Notes: generated by a model from the sequence alone, not told the origin. A stretch of DNA of 40,241 nt from Sulfurimonas sp. (GCA_027063505.1 JAMORO010000017.1:1-40241), one strand, 5' to 3'. Positions 16,904-26,062 are shown, counted from the first letter of the stretch. A program made the numbers and translations.

Positions 16904-18319
16904 TTGGATAAAAAAGATATTTTAAGAATCACACAAAAAGAGAATAATCTCTCCCGTCGTGATGCAATCAAACTCATGGGAATCTCTCCCATTGCAGCCG
17001 GAGTCTTAGCTTCTACAACTGGAAGTTCTATTTCTCAAGCGAGTACAGATGTCATAGGAAAAGTACTTATAGTTGGGGGTGGAGCAGGTGCTATTATGGC
17101 ACTTTCACGTCTAAAAAGAGCTATATCAAACCCTGACATTACTATCATTGCACCCAATGAAACACATCTTTACCAACCAGGTCAGGTATTTGTTGGTGCA
17201 GGTGTAATGGAGTTTGAAGATCTTTTATTAAATAATAATAACTATATAAATCAAGATGAGATAACATGGATTAAAGATGAAGTAAAAACTTTTGATGCTG
17301 ATAATAACTGTGTTATTACCCGTGCAGGTAAAGAAGTAAAATATGATGTCTTAGTTGTAGCAGTAGGAGTTCAGTATCACTACGAGGCCATTAAAGGTCT
17401 GAGCAAAGAGGATATCGGTAAAAATGGAATCACAAGTGTTTATCTAAGTGATCTTGAAAAAGGAACTGCAGTAGGTGCAACCGCAACTTGGGAGTGGTTT
17501 AAGGAGCTCAAAGAGGCAGCTAAAACAGGGAAGCCAAAAGTTATCTATACACAGCCAAACACCCCTATTAAGTGTGGTGGAGCACCTCAAAAAATGTTAC
17601 ACCTTAGTGCTGACTATCTAAGAAAAGATGGACTAAGTGCTGAGTATCAATTTGTAACAAGTAATGCAAAACTCTTCTCTCTTCCTGCCATTGATAAAGC
17701 GCTTCATGAAGTTCAAGCAACTTATGACACTATCACAAACAAATTTCAGCACCATCTACAGTCCATTGATGTTCAAGCAAAAAAAGCTACATTTATTCAT
17801 GCTTACGATGTCCAAGAGATTGATGAAGATTTTGGGACAAAAGAGATGGTAAGTAAAACAGATACCGTTGTGCTAGATTATGACTTTATTCATGTTGTAC
17901 CCCCAATGAGCCCAGTTGATGCAGTTATGGAGTCAACACTTGTAGGAAAAAGTGGATGGTTAGATGTAGATAAACATACACTCCAGCACAAAAAGTATAA
18001 AAATGTATTTGGGATTGGTGATGTTTGTGGTATTCCTATGGGGAAAACAGGAGGATCTGCTCGTCATCATGGTCCAGTCATAACACAAAATATTATTGAC
18101 TTTATGGCTAAAAAAGAGCTCAGTGCTACCTTTGATGGATATACTGTTTGTCCCATTAAAACAGAGTATGGTAAAATTATCATGGCTGAGTTTAACTATA
18201 AAGGTCCCGCACCAACTATGCCTTTAGCTTTTGATAAGCCTCGATGGTTATGGTGGGCATTTGATCTTTATATGCTCAAACCAATGTATCAGTATCTTAT
18301 GCTAACGGGTAAATTTTAG
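16904..18319 (+). CDS. Tat-exported sulfide:quinone oxidoreductase-like flavoprotein
   Basis: 471 residues starting at a TTG with AAAAGGG just upstream. A twin-arginine signal (NNLSRRDAIKLMG, Arg 18-19) precedes a FAD-binding Rossmann motif, VLIVGGGAGAI. Cys 224 in TPIKCGGAPQKM matches the first redox cysteine of type II-like sulfide:quinone reductases (human SQOR has VKCAGAPQK). The second expected cysteine is Cys 375 in GIGDVCGIPMGKTGG, one place later than in GDCTNLPTSKTA. The C-terminal YTVCPIKTEYGKIIMAEFNY also fits SQOR. Such enzymes oxidise sulfide and reduce quinone at the membrane; export places this one on the periplasmic side. An imperfect palindrome, AGTAGAATATTTTACT at 16870, overlaps a possible -10. 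A flavocytochrome-c sulfide dehydrogenase-like protein is the alternative. Confidence 0.8.
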   Translation: MDKKDILRITQKENNLSRRDAIKLMGISPIAAGVLASTTGSSISQASTDVIGKVLIVGGGAGAIMALSRLKRAISNPDITIIAPNETHLYQPGQVFVGAGVMEFEDLLLNNNNYINQDEITWIKDEVKTFDADNNCVITRAGKEVKYDVLVVAVGVQYHYEAIKGLSKEDIGKNGITSVYLSDLEKGTAVGATATWEWFKELKEAAKTGKPKVIYTQPNTPIKCGGAPQKMLHLSADYLRKDGLSAEYQFVTSNAKLFSLPAIDKALHEVQATYDTITNKFQHHLQSIDVQAKKATFIHAYDVQEIDEDFGTKEMVSKTDTVVLDYDFIHVVPPMSPVDAVMESTLVGKSGWLDVDKHTLQHKKYKNVFGIGDVCGIPMGKTGGSARHHGPVITQNIIDFMAKKELSATFDGYTVCPIKTEYGKIIMAEFNYKGPAPTMPLAFDKPRWLWWAFDLYMLKPMYQYLMLTGKF

Positions 18320-18329
18320 GAGTTTCTCA

Positions 18330-20456
18330 GTGCTAGTTTCTCAGGAGTGTTATAGAACACGATCAGATATAACAACATTTACTCTTTTACAAGAAGACAC
18401 TCTAGCCTTTAGTACTAAAGTACATGGATTAAAACTCTTCTCCACACTAGAGTGCAGTGTAACTAAAAACATTTCACTAGACCTCCTTGGACATAAAACA
18501 ACAGCAGTAGCTTTTAGTAAAACAGAGACCCTTATGGCCTTTGCAAATAGCAATACAATCTATATAGTTAACACACAGAACAAACTACTTATCCAAACAA
18601 TACGAACTTTTGAAGGTGAAATAGAAAAAATAATTTTTATTCCTAACACAAAATATCTTATCGCAGGAACAAGTCATGGCAGGGTAATGCAATATCGTTA
18701 TGATGGTCGTTCAGGACTTTCACGACTTTTTTCATTTACTAAAAATAGTTTACAAAAAAGTGAATATAAAGAGAGCTATATAAGTGCATTAAGCTTTTCT
18801 GATGGTATTTTAGCAATAAGCGGAAATGATGGTAGCATTGTGATACTTCGCCTCAACACTTATAGAAATCGACATATTTTTGACAACTTAAAAGCTAGGA
18901 TAAGTGCACTCTGTTTTTTAGATAACTCAACTGTAGTCAGTGCTACTATAAATGGACTTATAACTATCCATTCACATAAAAAATATGAGATGAAAAAGAG
19001 TATTGACACTTCGCTACGAAATATTCACTCTATAGTTATAATGCCAAATCCAAACTTTATCATGCTAAGTGGTGCATCACACAAACTACTCCTTATTGAC
19101 ATTAAAAAAGCAAAAGTTGTTACAACCAGTTATCTCTCCTTTGATCAAAATATTTCACATCTAGATCTCACAAAAGATAATCAACTCCTTATAGTACTCC
19201 AATCACGTAGAATAATAAAAGTAAAACTTCCTACAGCCCAAGATATTAAAGAGTTTCTACTTCATAATGAGCTAGATAAAGCATATAAAATCATTGATAA
19301 AGATCCTATGTTGCAAGGAACACGAGAGCATAAAAGAGTGGAAGTAATGTATGAGAAGCTCTACGAACAAGCTGTTAGTGCACTTATAGACTCAAATACA
19401 AAAGAGGCTAAAAAATTAATGCTAATGTTCAGTAATATTGCTAGTAAAAAAGATGAGATAAGCTCTATTTTTCGTGCCTTTGAGTACTATCCTCGCTTTA
19501 TTACCCTCTATCTTGAGAAAAAGCATGCACTAGCCTATGCAATGGCTGAAAAGTATCCTACACTCAAACGAACACAGCAGTATAAAAAAATGGAAGAAAA
19601 ATTTAAAGAGACCTATACTTTTGCACAAAAACAGATACTTCTAGGGAGAGAGGATATTGCAAAAGAGATACTCTCCGTTTATGCTACAGTCCTTTCAAAA
19701 AGAGCTCTCTTAAATCTTGTACTCAAACAAAATAGAGATTTTATCGCCTTTTTAAAAGCAGTTAATGAAAAAGATTTTGCTACAGTAGATGCGTTAGTAA
19801 AAAAGAATGAAGCTTTTATGCAGATTCCAAGTTTTACAGCGCTACAACATGAGATAGATAACTCTTTAAAAAAGGTCCAAACTCTTATTAATAAAGGGGA
19901 CACAGAGGAAGCTATTTTAGTGATTAAAAAGTATCTTAATACTCCAAGTATCAAAGCTGAGCTACAGCGACTCTATAGTGACTCAAAACTAGTAAAAAAA
20001 CTCCAACAGAACTATGAAGCAGATAATTTTATAAACTGTTATGAAATTCTTGATAGTAGTGAAACTATCCACAATTTAAATCTTTCCAAAATGCTTGAAA
20101 AACACTGGACAAAAATTATTAACGAAGCAGAAGAGTTTGCTCTTAAAGGAGATTTAAAAGGAATTAAGAGAGTTTTTGGTGAATTGATAAAAGTAAAAAC
20201 AAGAACTGATAAGATAGGAGATCTACTTCGTCTAAGTTTCACTGTAAAAATCAGATCACTGATTGCAAACAAGAGTTATAAAAATGCACAATCTATTATC
20301 TACTCATATATAGATATATTTGGACTAGATAGCGAGATGCGACTACTTATGCGAAGTTTTGAGAGAGTTATTGGAAAAAAACTTGCAATTATTCAAAATA
20401 AAGATCAAGTTGTTCCACGAGATAACTGGCTAAACTCTTCTCTTATTATGAACTAG
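18330..20456 (+). CDS. Large beta-propeller plus helical-repeat protein of unknown function
   Basis: 708 residues, no signal peptide and no clear membrane helix. Residues 1 to about 310 look like WD40/beta-propeller repeats (ALSFSDGILAISGNDGSIVILRL, FIPNTKYLIAGTSHGRVMQYR, LSGASHKLLLIDI). From about 320 to the end it is helical with TPR-like character, rich in Lys, Glu and Leu. The start is a GTG with AGGAG 7 bases upstream; that Shine-Dalgarno sequence overlaps the stop of the SQR-like gene, 10 bases away, so the two are probably cotranscribed. I do not recognise a function. A scaffold or assembly role is possible. Its last 4 bases overlap the convergent fliI. Confidence 0.7.
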   Translation: MLVSQECYRTRSDITTFTLLQEDTLAFSTKVHGLKLFSTLECSVTKNISLDLLGHKTTAVAFSKTETLMAFANSNTIYIVNTQNKLLIQTIRTFEGEIEKIIFIPNTKYLIAGTSHGRVMQYRYDGRSGLSRLFSFTKNSLQKSEYKESYISALSFSDGILAISGNDGSIVILRLNTYRNRHIFDNLKARISALCFLDNSTVVSATINGLITIHSHKKYEMKKSIDTSLRNIHSIVIMPNPNFIMLSGASHKLLLIDIKKAKVVTTSYLSFDQNISHLDLTKDNQLLIVLQSRRIIKVKLPTAQDIKEFLLHNELDKAYKIIDKDPMLQGTREHKRVEVMYEKLYEQAVSALIDSNTKEAKKLMLMFSNIASKKDEISSIFRAFEYYPRFITLYLEKKHALAYAMAEKYPTLKRTQQYKKMEEKFKETYTFAQKQILLGREDIAKEILSVYATVLSKRALLNLVLKQNRDFIAFLKAVNEKDFATVDALVKKNEAFMQIPSFTALQHEIDNSLKKVQTLINKGDTEEAILVIKKYLNTPSIKAELQRLYSDSKLVKKLQQNYEADNFINCYEILDSSETIHNLNLSKMLEKHWTKIINEAEEFALKGDLKGIKRVFGELIKVKTRTDKIGDLLRLSFTVKIRSLIANKSYKNAQSIIYSYIDIFGLDSEMRLLMRSFERVIGKKLAIIQNKDQVVPRDNWLNSSLIMN

Positions 20457-21763
20457 CCAGCGTCCATTAGCTCTATCAAAACGCTACTACTACTCTCGAA
20501 GCTCTCTTTATACATAGAGCCTTGAGAGATAAACTTCTGCATAACCTCTTTTTTATCTATAGCTTCATCAAGTTCTGCATCTGTTCCTTTTGTATAGGCA
20601 CCAATACGGATAAGTGTCTCATTCTCTTTAAGAAGTGTGTAGAGCCTTCGAAACTTCATAACAGCTCTAAAGTGCTCAGGAGTGATAATATCATTCATAA
20701 CACGTGATGCGGAGTTTAAAATATGTACAGGAGGGTAGATACCAAAGTCTGTCATCTCACGAGAGAGAACAATATGCCCATCTAAGATAGAACGTGATTG
20801 ATCGGCGATAGGATCACTCATATCATCTCCCTCTATAAGCACTGTGAAAAACGCTGTGATACTCCCTTTACCTTCCTCTTTTCCTGCACGCTCCATAAGT
20901 TGTGGTAAGAGAGTTAAAGAGGAGGGTGGATACCCTTTTGAAGTTGGTGGTTCACCAAGAGCAAGGCCTATCTCACGCTGTGCCATCGCAAAACGAGTGA
21001 CCGAATCCATAATGAAAAGAACATCTAGTCCCTTATCTTTAAAAAACTCTGCTACACTCATTGCGGCAAAAGCACCATACTTACGCATTAAAGGGGAGTC
21101 ATCTGAAGTAGCTACAATGATAACTGTATTTGTAAGATCACCCCCAAGATTTTTCTCTATAAACTCAGGTATCTCACGACCACGCTCACCAATAAGTGCT
21201 ACAACTTTTATGGGAGCTTCAGCCCCACGAACAATCATCCCCATAAGTGTTGATTTTCCAACTCCTGAGCCTGCAAATATACCAAGTTTTTGACCCTTTC
21301 CACAAGTCAGTAGTCCATCAATACTCTTGACTCCAACACTAAAAACTTCATCGATCATACCACGCTTCATAGCAGAGATAGGTGCTTTTATAATAGGTGA
21401 GAGTTTCGATGATGATATAGGTCCTTTATCATCAATAGGTCTCATAAAAGGGTCAACAACACGCCCTAAAAGAGAATCACCTATGGGGATATTCATCCCT
21501 GTAGAGTCTAAAAATACTTTATCACCTGAGCGAAAACCATCTACAAAACTAAAAGGTGTTATAAAAAAAGTAGGACCATCTATCTCAGTAACCATTCCTA
21601 CAGTCTCTTGATTTGTCTCATTGGAGATGATTTTAACCATATCACTAATGCTTACACTAAGACCACGAGCAGTAATTACTGTAGCATTTATCTTTACTAC
21701 TTCACCAAAAGATACAGAGTAGTTTTTAGAAGCTAACTTCTCTTTGAGTGAGGAGAATGGCAT
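20453..21763 (-). CDS. fliI: Flagellum-specific ATPase FliI
   Basis: 436 residues, F1-beta-like. Walker A is AGSGVGKSTLMGM (about residues 164-176), with KGQKLGIFAG before it; LDVLFIMDSVTRFAMAQREIGLALGEPPTSKGYPPS is the FliI/secretion-ATPase family block. It energises export of flagellar proteins through the type III apparatus. Three bases separate it from folE upstream on the same strand. The next flagellar gene in the window is fliW, 14 kb away. Confidence 0.95.
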   Translation of the reverse strand: MPFSSLKEKLASKNYSVSFGEVVKINATVITARGLSVSISDMVKIISNETNQETVGMVTEIDGPTFFITPFSFVDGFRSGDKVFLDSTGMNIPIGDSLLGRVVDPFMRPIDDKGPISSSKLSPIIKAPISAMKRGMIDEVFSVGVKSIDGLLTCGKGQKLGIFAGSGVGKSTLMGMIVRGAEAPIKVVALIGERGREIPEFIEKNLGGDLTNTVIIVATSDDSPLMRKYGAFAAMSVAEFFKDKGLDVLFIMDSVTRFAMAQREIGLALGEPPTSKGYPPSSLTLLPQLMERAGKEEGKGSITAFFTVLIEGDDMSDPIADQSRSILDGHIVLSREMTDFGIYPPVHILNSASRVMNDIITPEHFRAVMKFRRLYTLLKENETLIRIGAYTKGTDAELDEAIDKKEVMQKFISQGSMYKESFESSSSVLIELMDAG

Positions 21764-21766
21764 ACT

Positions 21767-22351
21767 TTAGTATCTAGTTCCCGTTGGAGAGTTTATAAGG
21801 GAGAAGAATTCTGCGCGAGTCTTTTCATCTTTTTTAAAGAGTCCTCTTAGTGCTGAAGAGGTTGTAGTTGAGTTTATCTTTTCAACACCACGCATCTCCA
21901 TACACATATGACGGGCCTGAATGACAACCGCTACACCTTTTGGCCCAATAGCCTCCATAATAGCATCAGCAATCTGCTCTGTAAGTTGCTCTTGAATCTG
22001 CATACGACGAGCAAAAACATTTACCACACGAGGAATCTTTGAGAGACCGACTACTTTACCATCTGGTATATAAGCTACATGAACACGTCCAATAATAGGA
22101 AGCAAGTGATGCTCACAAGTGGAGTAAAACTCGATATCTCTTACAAGTACCATCTCATCATTAGAGCTTGTAAAAAGTGCTTTAGAGAGTATCTCTGTTG
22201 GATTTTCTTTATAACCACCATAGATAAACTCATAGGCCTTTCGTACACGTTTAGGTGTCTCTATAAGACCCTCTCTAGATGGGTCTTCACCAACATGAAG
22301 CATCATAGATTTTACTGCATTTTCAAATTCAATATTTTTAGTTTCTGACAA
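21767..22351 (-). CDS. folE: GTP cyclohydrolase I, type IA
   Basis: 194 residues. Zinc ligands are visible as STCEHHLLP and [32 protein letters not shown] is the family signature. It converts GTP to dihydroneopterin triphosphate for folate. The ATG has AAGGGC upstream. It lies 3 bases before fliI and probably shares its message. Confidence 0.95.
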   Translation of the reverse strand: MSETKNIEFENAVKSMMLHVGEDPSREGLIETPKRVRKAYEFIYGGYKENPTEILSKALFTSSNDEMVLVRDIEFYSTCEHHLLPIIGRVHVAYIPDGKVVGLSKIPRVVNVFARRMQIQEQLTEQIADAIMEAIGPKGVAVVIQARHMCMEMRGVEKINSTTTSSALRGLFKKDEKTRAEFFSLINSPTGTRY

Positions 22352-22404
22352 TTTTTTGCCCTTGGAAATTTTTCACAATTATATCATAGTAAATAGAGTA
22401 TCTA

Positions 22405-22579
22405 TTGAATGAAGCCTTAAATAAACAGACAAAAATTGCCCTTCTTGTACTCTTTGCTATGGGGATGATGTCCGGTGTTGACAGTTAGTAAACGCTATCG
22501 TAGCATAAGAGTACATGCGATAGGACTACTAAAATCGAGCTTCTACTTTGGTCAGTTTCTCTCTTCACTAAGAAGGTGA
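22405..22579 (+). pseudogene. Short degraded remnant, possibly of an MFS transporter
   Basis: Between folE and RNase J two adjoining frames read as pieces of a membrane transporter. From a TTG at 22405 the first frame gives LNKQTKIALLVLFAMGMMSG and stops at 22486; the +1 frame from 22475 gives IRVHAIGLLKSSFYFGQFLSS before a stop at 22577. The second piece resembles the GLLxSxFxxGQFLSP helix near the C-terminal end of major facilitator proteins, and the first resembles an N-terminal first helix. Together they suggest a gene reduced by internal deletion and frameshift. The pieces are short, so chance resemblance is possible. Confidence 0.4.
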
Positions 22580-22586
22580 TAAGAAG

Positions 22587-22612
22587 GTTCTACTCTCAAA
22601 GGAGAGTAGAGC
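22587..22612 (-). terminator. Hairpin downstream of RNase J gene
   Basis: An 11-pair stem (core CTACTCTC with GAGAGTAG, one G-T pair) with a 4-base loop AAAG, 8 bases past the RNase J stop on the minus strand. No T-run follows on the minus strand, so it may act as an mRNA 3' stabiliser or a weak terminator. Confidence 0.4.
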
Positions 22613-22619
22613 AGGAGTC

Positions 22620-24644
22620 TTAGTGAACCAACATATGTGGAACAATAAGTGGATACTTTTTCATCTTTCTGAAGATGTGCTTACGAACAACTTGACGAAC
22701 ATCATTTTCTAAAGCACGAGAATTCTCGATAAGCCCTGGTTTGATATTTGTTAAGAAGATTTCTAGTACATCTTCTATCTCTTTAGCAAATGCTTTATCG
22801 AGTCTATCTGGAACGATACCAAAAGTTGTAACTTTTGGCTTGCTTAGCATTTTAGAGTTTTGCTCACTTACTTCAGCAACAATCATTACAACACCATCAG
22901 ATGCTAGTTTTTGACGATCAAGAATGATATCATCATCAATTTTATGATTGTTTTGGTTATCTATGTAAGTTTTACCAGTTTTCACTGTTTTCACTTTTCT
23001 CATATACTTCGGTGCAACTTCTATCTGCTCACCATCAGTCATAAGAAGAATGTTTCTCTCTGGAACACCACACATCATGCCTGTTTCACGGTGTTTCATA
23101 ACATGGTTATACTCACCATGAACTGGTAAGAAAAATTTAGGATTAACTAAACGTAGCATAAGTTTTTGCTCTTCCATAGAGGCATGACCTGATACATGAA
23201 TATCTTTACTCATCTCTATCTTCGCACCAGCACGTTGGAGGTGGTTAAGCATACCAGAGATACTTCCCTCATTACCAGGAATAGCACGAGATGAAAGAAC
23301 TATTAAATCTGTTGGTTTAATCTTAATATGTCTATGCTCACCAATACTCATTCTGAAAAGTGCAGAGTTAGCCTCACCTTGAGAACCAGTAGTAACGATA
23401 AGAACTTCTTTGTCATTAAGGTGTGCAACTTCATCTGCATCAACAAAAATATTTTTAGGAAAACGTACATAATCATACTGCAGTGCCATCTCAATATTTC
23501 GCTCCATAGAACGACCGATAACACAAACCTTACGACCATACTTGATACCGTACTGAATAGCTTGTTGCACACGGTGGATGTTTGAACTAAAAGTAGAGAG
23601 AAGAATACGACCTTCTGCTTTGCTAAAAATTCTATCAAGTGCTGGAGCAACGTTTAACTCAGAACCAGTTGCAATAGGGTTATGTGAGTTTGTTGAGTCA
23701 GAAAGAAGACAAAGAACACCTTTATCTCCATAGTATGCTAAACGATGTAAGTCAGCAGTATATCCATCAACAGGTGTATAATCTATCTTGAAGTCACCTG
23801 TGTGAATGATAGTACCCGCATCAGTAGTAATCGCTAAAGATGAAGAGTCGATGATAGAGTGAGTCATATGCATCCACTCTATTTTGAAATCATTTCCTAT
23901 CTCATATATTTCACGTTTAACAATAGGGTTAAAGAATTTTCTATGCTCTTTAATATGATGCTCATCAAACTTGTTCCCAATCATAGCTAAAGGAAGTGGC
24001 GTACCATATATAGGGAATTGCATCTCTTTATAAAGGTAAGGCATAGCTCCAATATGATCTTCATGAGCATGAGTAATGATAACACCAACGATCTTATCTT
24101 TGATTTCACGAAGATAAGAGAAGTCAGGAATTAAGATATCAACACCGTGCATAGTTTCATCCGGGAAACTCATACCAACATCAATTAAAATCGCTTCTTT
24201 TTCAGTTTCAAAAACACAAATATTTCCACCAATCTCACCGAGACCACCAAGTGGAGTAATACGTACTTTTGCTTTAGAGTTTAAGTCAAGTTTATAGTGA
24301 GGGTTAAGTCTCTGCTTATGTGCCTCTTGATTTTTAACAACAAAAGATTTAAGGTTTTCATCAACTGGGGTAGGTGCTCTACGATGACGATTTTTATTTT
24401 TATTTCTGTTATTATTTGATTTACTACCTGCTGGTTTATCGCCATTACCGTTAGTATTTCTATTTTGGTTATTGTTAGGTTTACGGTTGTTATTGTTTCT
24501 TCTATTGTTATTGTTTCTATTTTGTGTCGGTTTTGCATCTATTGATGCTTTTACCTGTGTTGACGCTTTTACTTGTGTTGTTGGTGCTGCTTGGGTTGTA
24601 GGTGCTGCGACTGTTTCGCTTGACCCTTTATTCTCTTCTGCCAT
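22620..24644 (-). CDS. rnj: Ribonuclease J
   Basis: 674 residues. The first 125 or so form a low-complexity extension rich in Asn, Lys, Arg, Gln and Thr, including a tandem TQVKAS repeat at about residues 23-34. The metallo-beta-lactamase/beta-CASP core starts at KVRITPLGGLGEIGGN; the metal motif is THAHEDHIGAMPY, with HTGDFKIDYTP, SDSTN, VSGHASMEE and LVNPKFFLPVHGEYNHV following. RNase J degrades and matures RNA, with 5'-exo and endo activity; in Helicobacter pylori a similar N-terminal extension is present and the enzyme works with the helicase RhpA. It is 18 bases downstream of rsmA on the same strand. Confidence 0.93.
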   Translation of the reverse strand: MAEENKGSSETVAAPTTQAAPTTQVKASTQVKASIDAKPTQNRNNNNRRNNNNRKPNNNQNRNTNGNGDKPAGSKSNNNRNKNKNRHRRAPTPVDENLKSFVVKNQEAHKQRLNPHYKLDLNSKAKVRITPLGGLGEIGGNICVFETEKEAILIDVGMSFPDETMHGVDILIPDFSYLREIKDKIVGVIITHAHEDHIGAMPYLYKEMQFPIYGTPLPLAMIGNKFDEHHIKEHRKFFNPIVKREIYEIGNDFKIEWMHMTHSIIDSSSLAITTDAGTIIHTGDFKIDYTPVDGYTADLHRLAYYGDKGVLCLLSDSTNSHNPIATGSELNVAPALDRIFSKAEGRILLSTFSSNIHRVQQAIQYGIKYGRKVCVIGRSMERNIEMALQYDYVRFPKNIFVDADEVAHLNDKEVLIVTTGSQGEANSALFRMSIGEHRHIKIKPTDLIVLSSRAIPGNEGSISGMLNHLQRAGAKIEMSKDIHVSGHASMEEQKLMLRLVNPKFFLPVHGEYNHVMKHRETGMMCGVPERNILLMTDGEQIEVAPKYMRKVKTVKTGKTYIDNQNNHKIDDDIILDRQKLASDGVVMIVAEVSEQNSKMLSKPKVTTFGIVPDRLDKAFAKEIEDVLEIFLTNIKPGLIENSRALENDVRQVVRKHIFRKMKKYPLIVPHMLVH

Positions 24645-24662
24645 CCAAACTCCTTTGTATAT

Positions 24663-25436
24663 TTATATTATTTTATAGAGTTGGTGATAGTCCTGAGTGC
24701 TAACTTGATGAGGGCGAATCGTATGTATTAGTTCAAGCTTATCAAAAGCTTCTTGAAGTTGGGGTTTATCATACTTTTGCGAAAGATTTTTCATAAGAGT
24801 TTTACGAGGTTGCGTAAATGCAACTCTAAGCATATCCTCAAACTCTTTGTCTGATCTATCAGCATTTTTTTGTATAAGAAAAACAGCGGAGTCTACTTTT
24901 GGCTGTGGATCAAATGCAGTTGGAGGAACTTTTACAACAATCTCTGCTGTTCCTACAGTTTGAGCAATAATACCCAAACTTCCAAATACTTTTTCACCCG
25001 CAGTCGCACAAAACTTCTCTGCAACTTCTAACTGTACCATTACTAAAATATTCTTACACATTGGATCTGCGAGTGCTTTAAGTATGATGTTCGTAGCTAT
25101 GTAATAGGGCAAGTTTGCCACTAAGTCATACGGTTCATCCACCAAAGCAGTCTGCCAAGCTTGTAAAACATCCCCACAGTTTATGTGGAGTCGCTTGGTA
25201 GCGATCTCTTTTTCGAAGGTATTTTGTAACAGTTTACACAAGTCGGTATCTACCTCAAAAGCTTCTACACTTCTGACATCAACTAAAAATTTAGTTAAAT
25301 CACCTAAGCCAGGCCCAATCTCCACGAGTTTATTCTCATTCTTGGGCATCGCTTCGACGATTTTTCTTAAAACTGATTGGTCTTTGAGAAAATTCTGTCC
25401 AAATTTCTTCTTAGCCACAATATTTTGTGTATTCAT
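24663..25436 (-). CDS. rsmA: 16S rRNA dimethyladenosine transferase RsmA (KsgA)
   Basis: 257 residues. It opens with AKKKFGQNFLKDQSV; the SAM site is VEIGPGLGDLTKFL and the catalytic motif is NLPYYIAT, followed by VMVQLEVAEKFCA. It dimethylates two adjacent adenines near the 3' end of 16S rRNA. I chose the ATG at 25436; the in-frame TTG at 25478 would add MLPLYKVTYNRLTV, not part of the family, and would lie inside the upstream palindrome. RNase J follows 18 bases later. Confidence 0.93.
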   Translation of the reverse strand: MNTQNIVAKKKFGQNFLKDQSVLRKIVEAMPKNENKLVEIGPGLGDLTKFLVDVRSVEAFEVDTDLCKLLQNTFEKEIATKRLHINCGDVLQAWQTALVDEPYDLVANLPYYIATNIILKALADPMCKNILVMVQLEVAEKFCATAGEKVFGSLGIIAQTVGTAEIVVKVPPTAFDPQPKVDSAVFLIQKNADRSDKEFEDMLRVAFTQPRKTLMKNLSQKYDKPQLQEAFDKLELIHTIRPHQVSTQDYHQLYKII

Positions 25437-25448
25437 AACTGTTAGTCT

Positions 25449-25476
25449 ATTATAAGTTACCTTATATAAAGGTAAC
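25449..25476 (-). promoter_or_regulatory. rsmA promoter -10 abutting a 21-base palindrome
   Basis: On the minus strand TATAAT lies at 25454-25449, 12 bases before the rsmA ATG. Directly upstream (25456-25476) is a perfect inverted repeat, GTTACCTT-ATATA-AAGGTAAC, covering where the -35 region would be. This is either an operator for a repressor or activator, or a hairpin ending the transcript of the CZB gene, which stops at 25499. Confidence 0.45.
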
Positions 25477-25498
25477 AAGTATCAAGAATAGTCATATT

Positions 25499-25966
25499 TT
25501 AGATTAAAGCCTCAATCTTTTCATCACTTACAGCTAATAACCTTCTCTCTAGTCTATTTATCTCGTCAACTAATGTTTTAGATATATTTTCAATCTCATC
25601 ATAGTAACCCTTAGCAAGTGTATGTTCTGCATCACTAATCTTTTTTTTATTAAAGCCAAAGAGTTTAGCAAAAAATCCACTTTTCTCTTCTGAAAAATAG
25701 ACATTAAATATTTTCAAATAAGTATCATGAAGATCAAAATGTAGTTTTTCTATACTCTGCATACACTCTAAAGGATTATTTGAAAGTGCATTTAAAATCT
25801 GTCCATCACTATAAAACCACTTACCAAAATTACACTCTGTAGCATCAATAGGAATCGAACTTTTTTTTATATCGACACCATTAATCAATAGCTTCGCTTT
25901 TTGAACCCATTTTATATGGGCAGATTTTGCAGCTCTTAAATGATTTAAAACATCTTCTTTTTTCAT
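25499..25966 (-). CDS. CZB-domain (chemoreceptor zinc-binding) protein
   Basis: 155 residues, soluble, nearly all helical. The CZB zinc ligands are visible in order: His 17 in SAHIKWV, Cys 45 in ECNFGKWFYSDG, and the pair in LHFDLH (about 75 and 79). CZB domains bind zinc tightly and pass the signal to a linked domain, for example in the diguanylate cyclase DgcZ and in chemoreceptors. Here no effector domain is fused; after a short basic stretch (SGFFAKLFGFNKKK) a C-terminal helix (about 120-150) probably makes a coiled coil with a partner. It has its own promoter (TATAAT at 26004-25999, minus strand). Confidence 0.8.
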   Translation of the reverse strand: MKKEDVLNHLRAAKSAHIKWVQKAKLLINGVDIKKSSIPIDATECNFGKWFYSDGQILNALSNNPLECMQSIEKLHFDLHDTYLKIFNVYFSEEKSGFFAKLFGFNKKKISDAEHTLAKGYYDEIENISKTLVDEINRLERRLLAVSDEKIEALI

Positions 25967-25998
25967 TCCAGGATTTCCCTTTGTTAATATTAGTAATT

Positions 25999-26004
25999 AT
26001 TATA
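25999..26004 (-). promoter_or_regulatory. -10 element of the CZB gene
   Basis: TATAAT on the minus strand about 33 bases before the ATG at 25966, within an AT-rich run. Confidence 0.4.
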
Positions 26005-26046
26005 GTATATTTTGCTTCACATTTTCTTTAAACAATAAATTGAGTT

Positions 26047-26062
26047 TGTTTCACGTGAAACA
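26047..26062. other. parS site (ParB-binding centromere element), intergenic
   Basis: TGTTTCACGTGAAACA is a perfect 16-base palindrome identical to the widely conserved bacterial parS consensus bound by ParB/Spo0J. It lies between the divergent CZB and hisF genes. A second identical copy is at 29661. Confidence 0.9.

Noticed and set aside
20844-21293. 149-residue open frame on the plus strand
   Set aside because: Fully antisense to fliI; its Ser/Arg/Pro-rich product looks like a shadow of the real reading frame.
23348-23650. 100-residue open frame inside the RNase J gene
   Set aside because: Overlaps the conserved RNase J core in another frame, with no ribosome site or family features.
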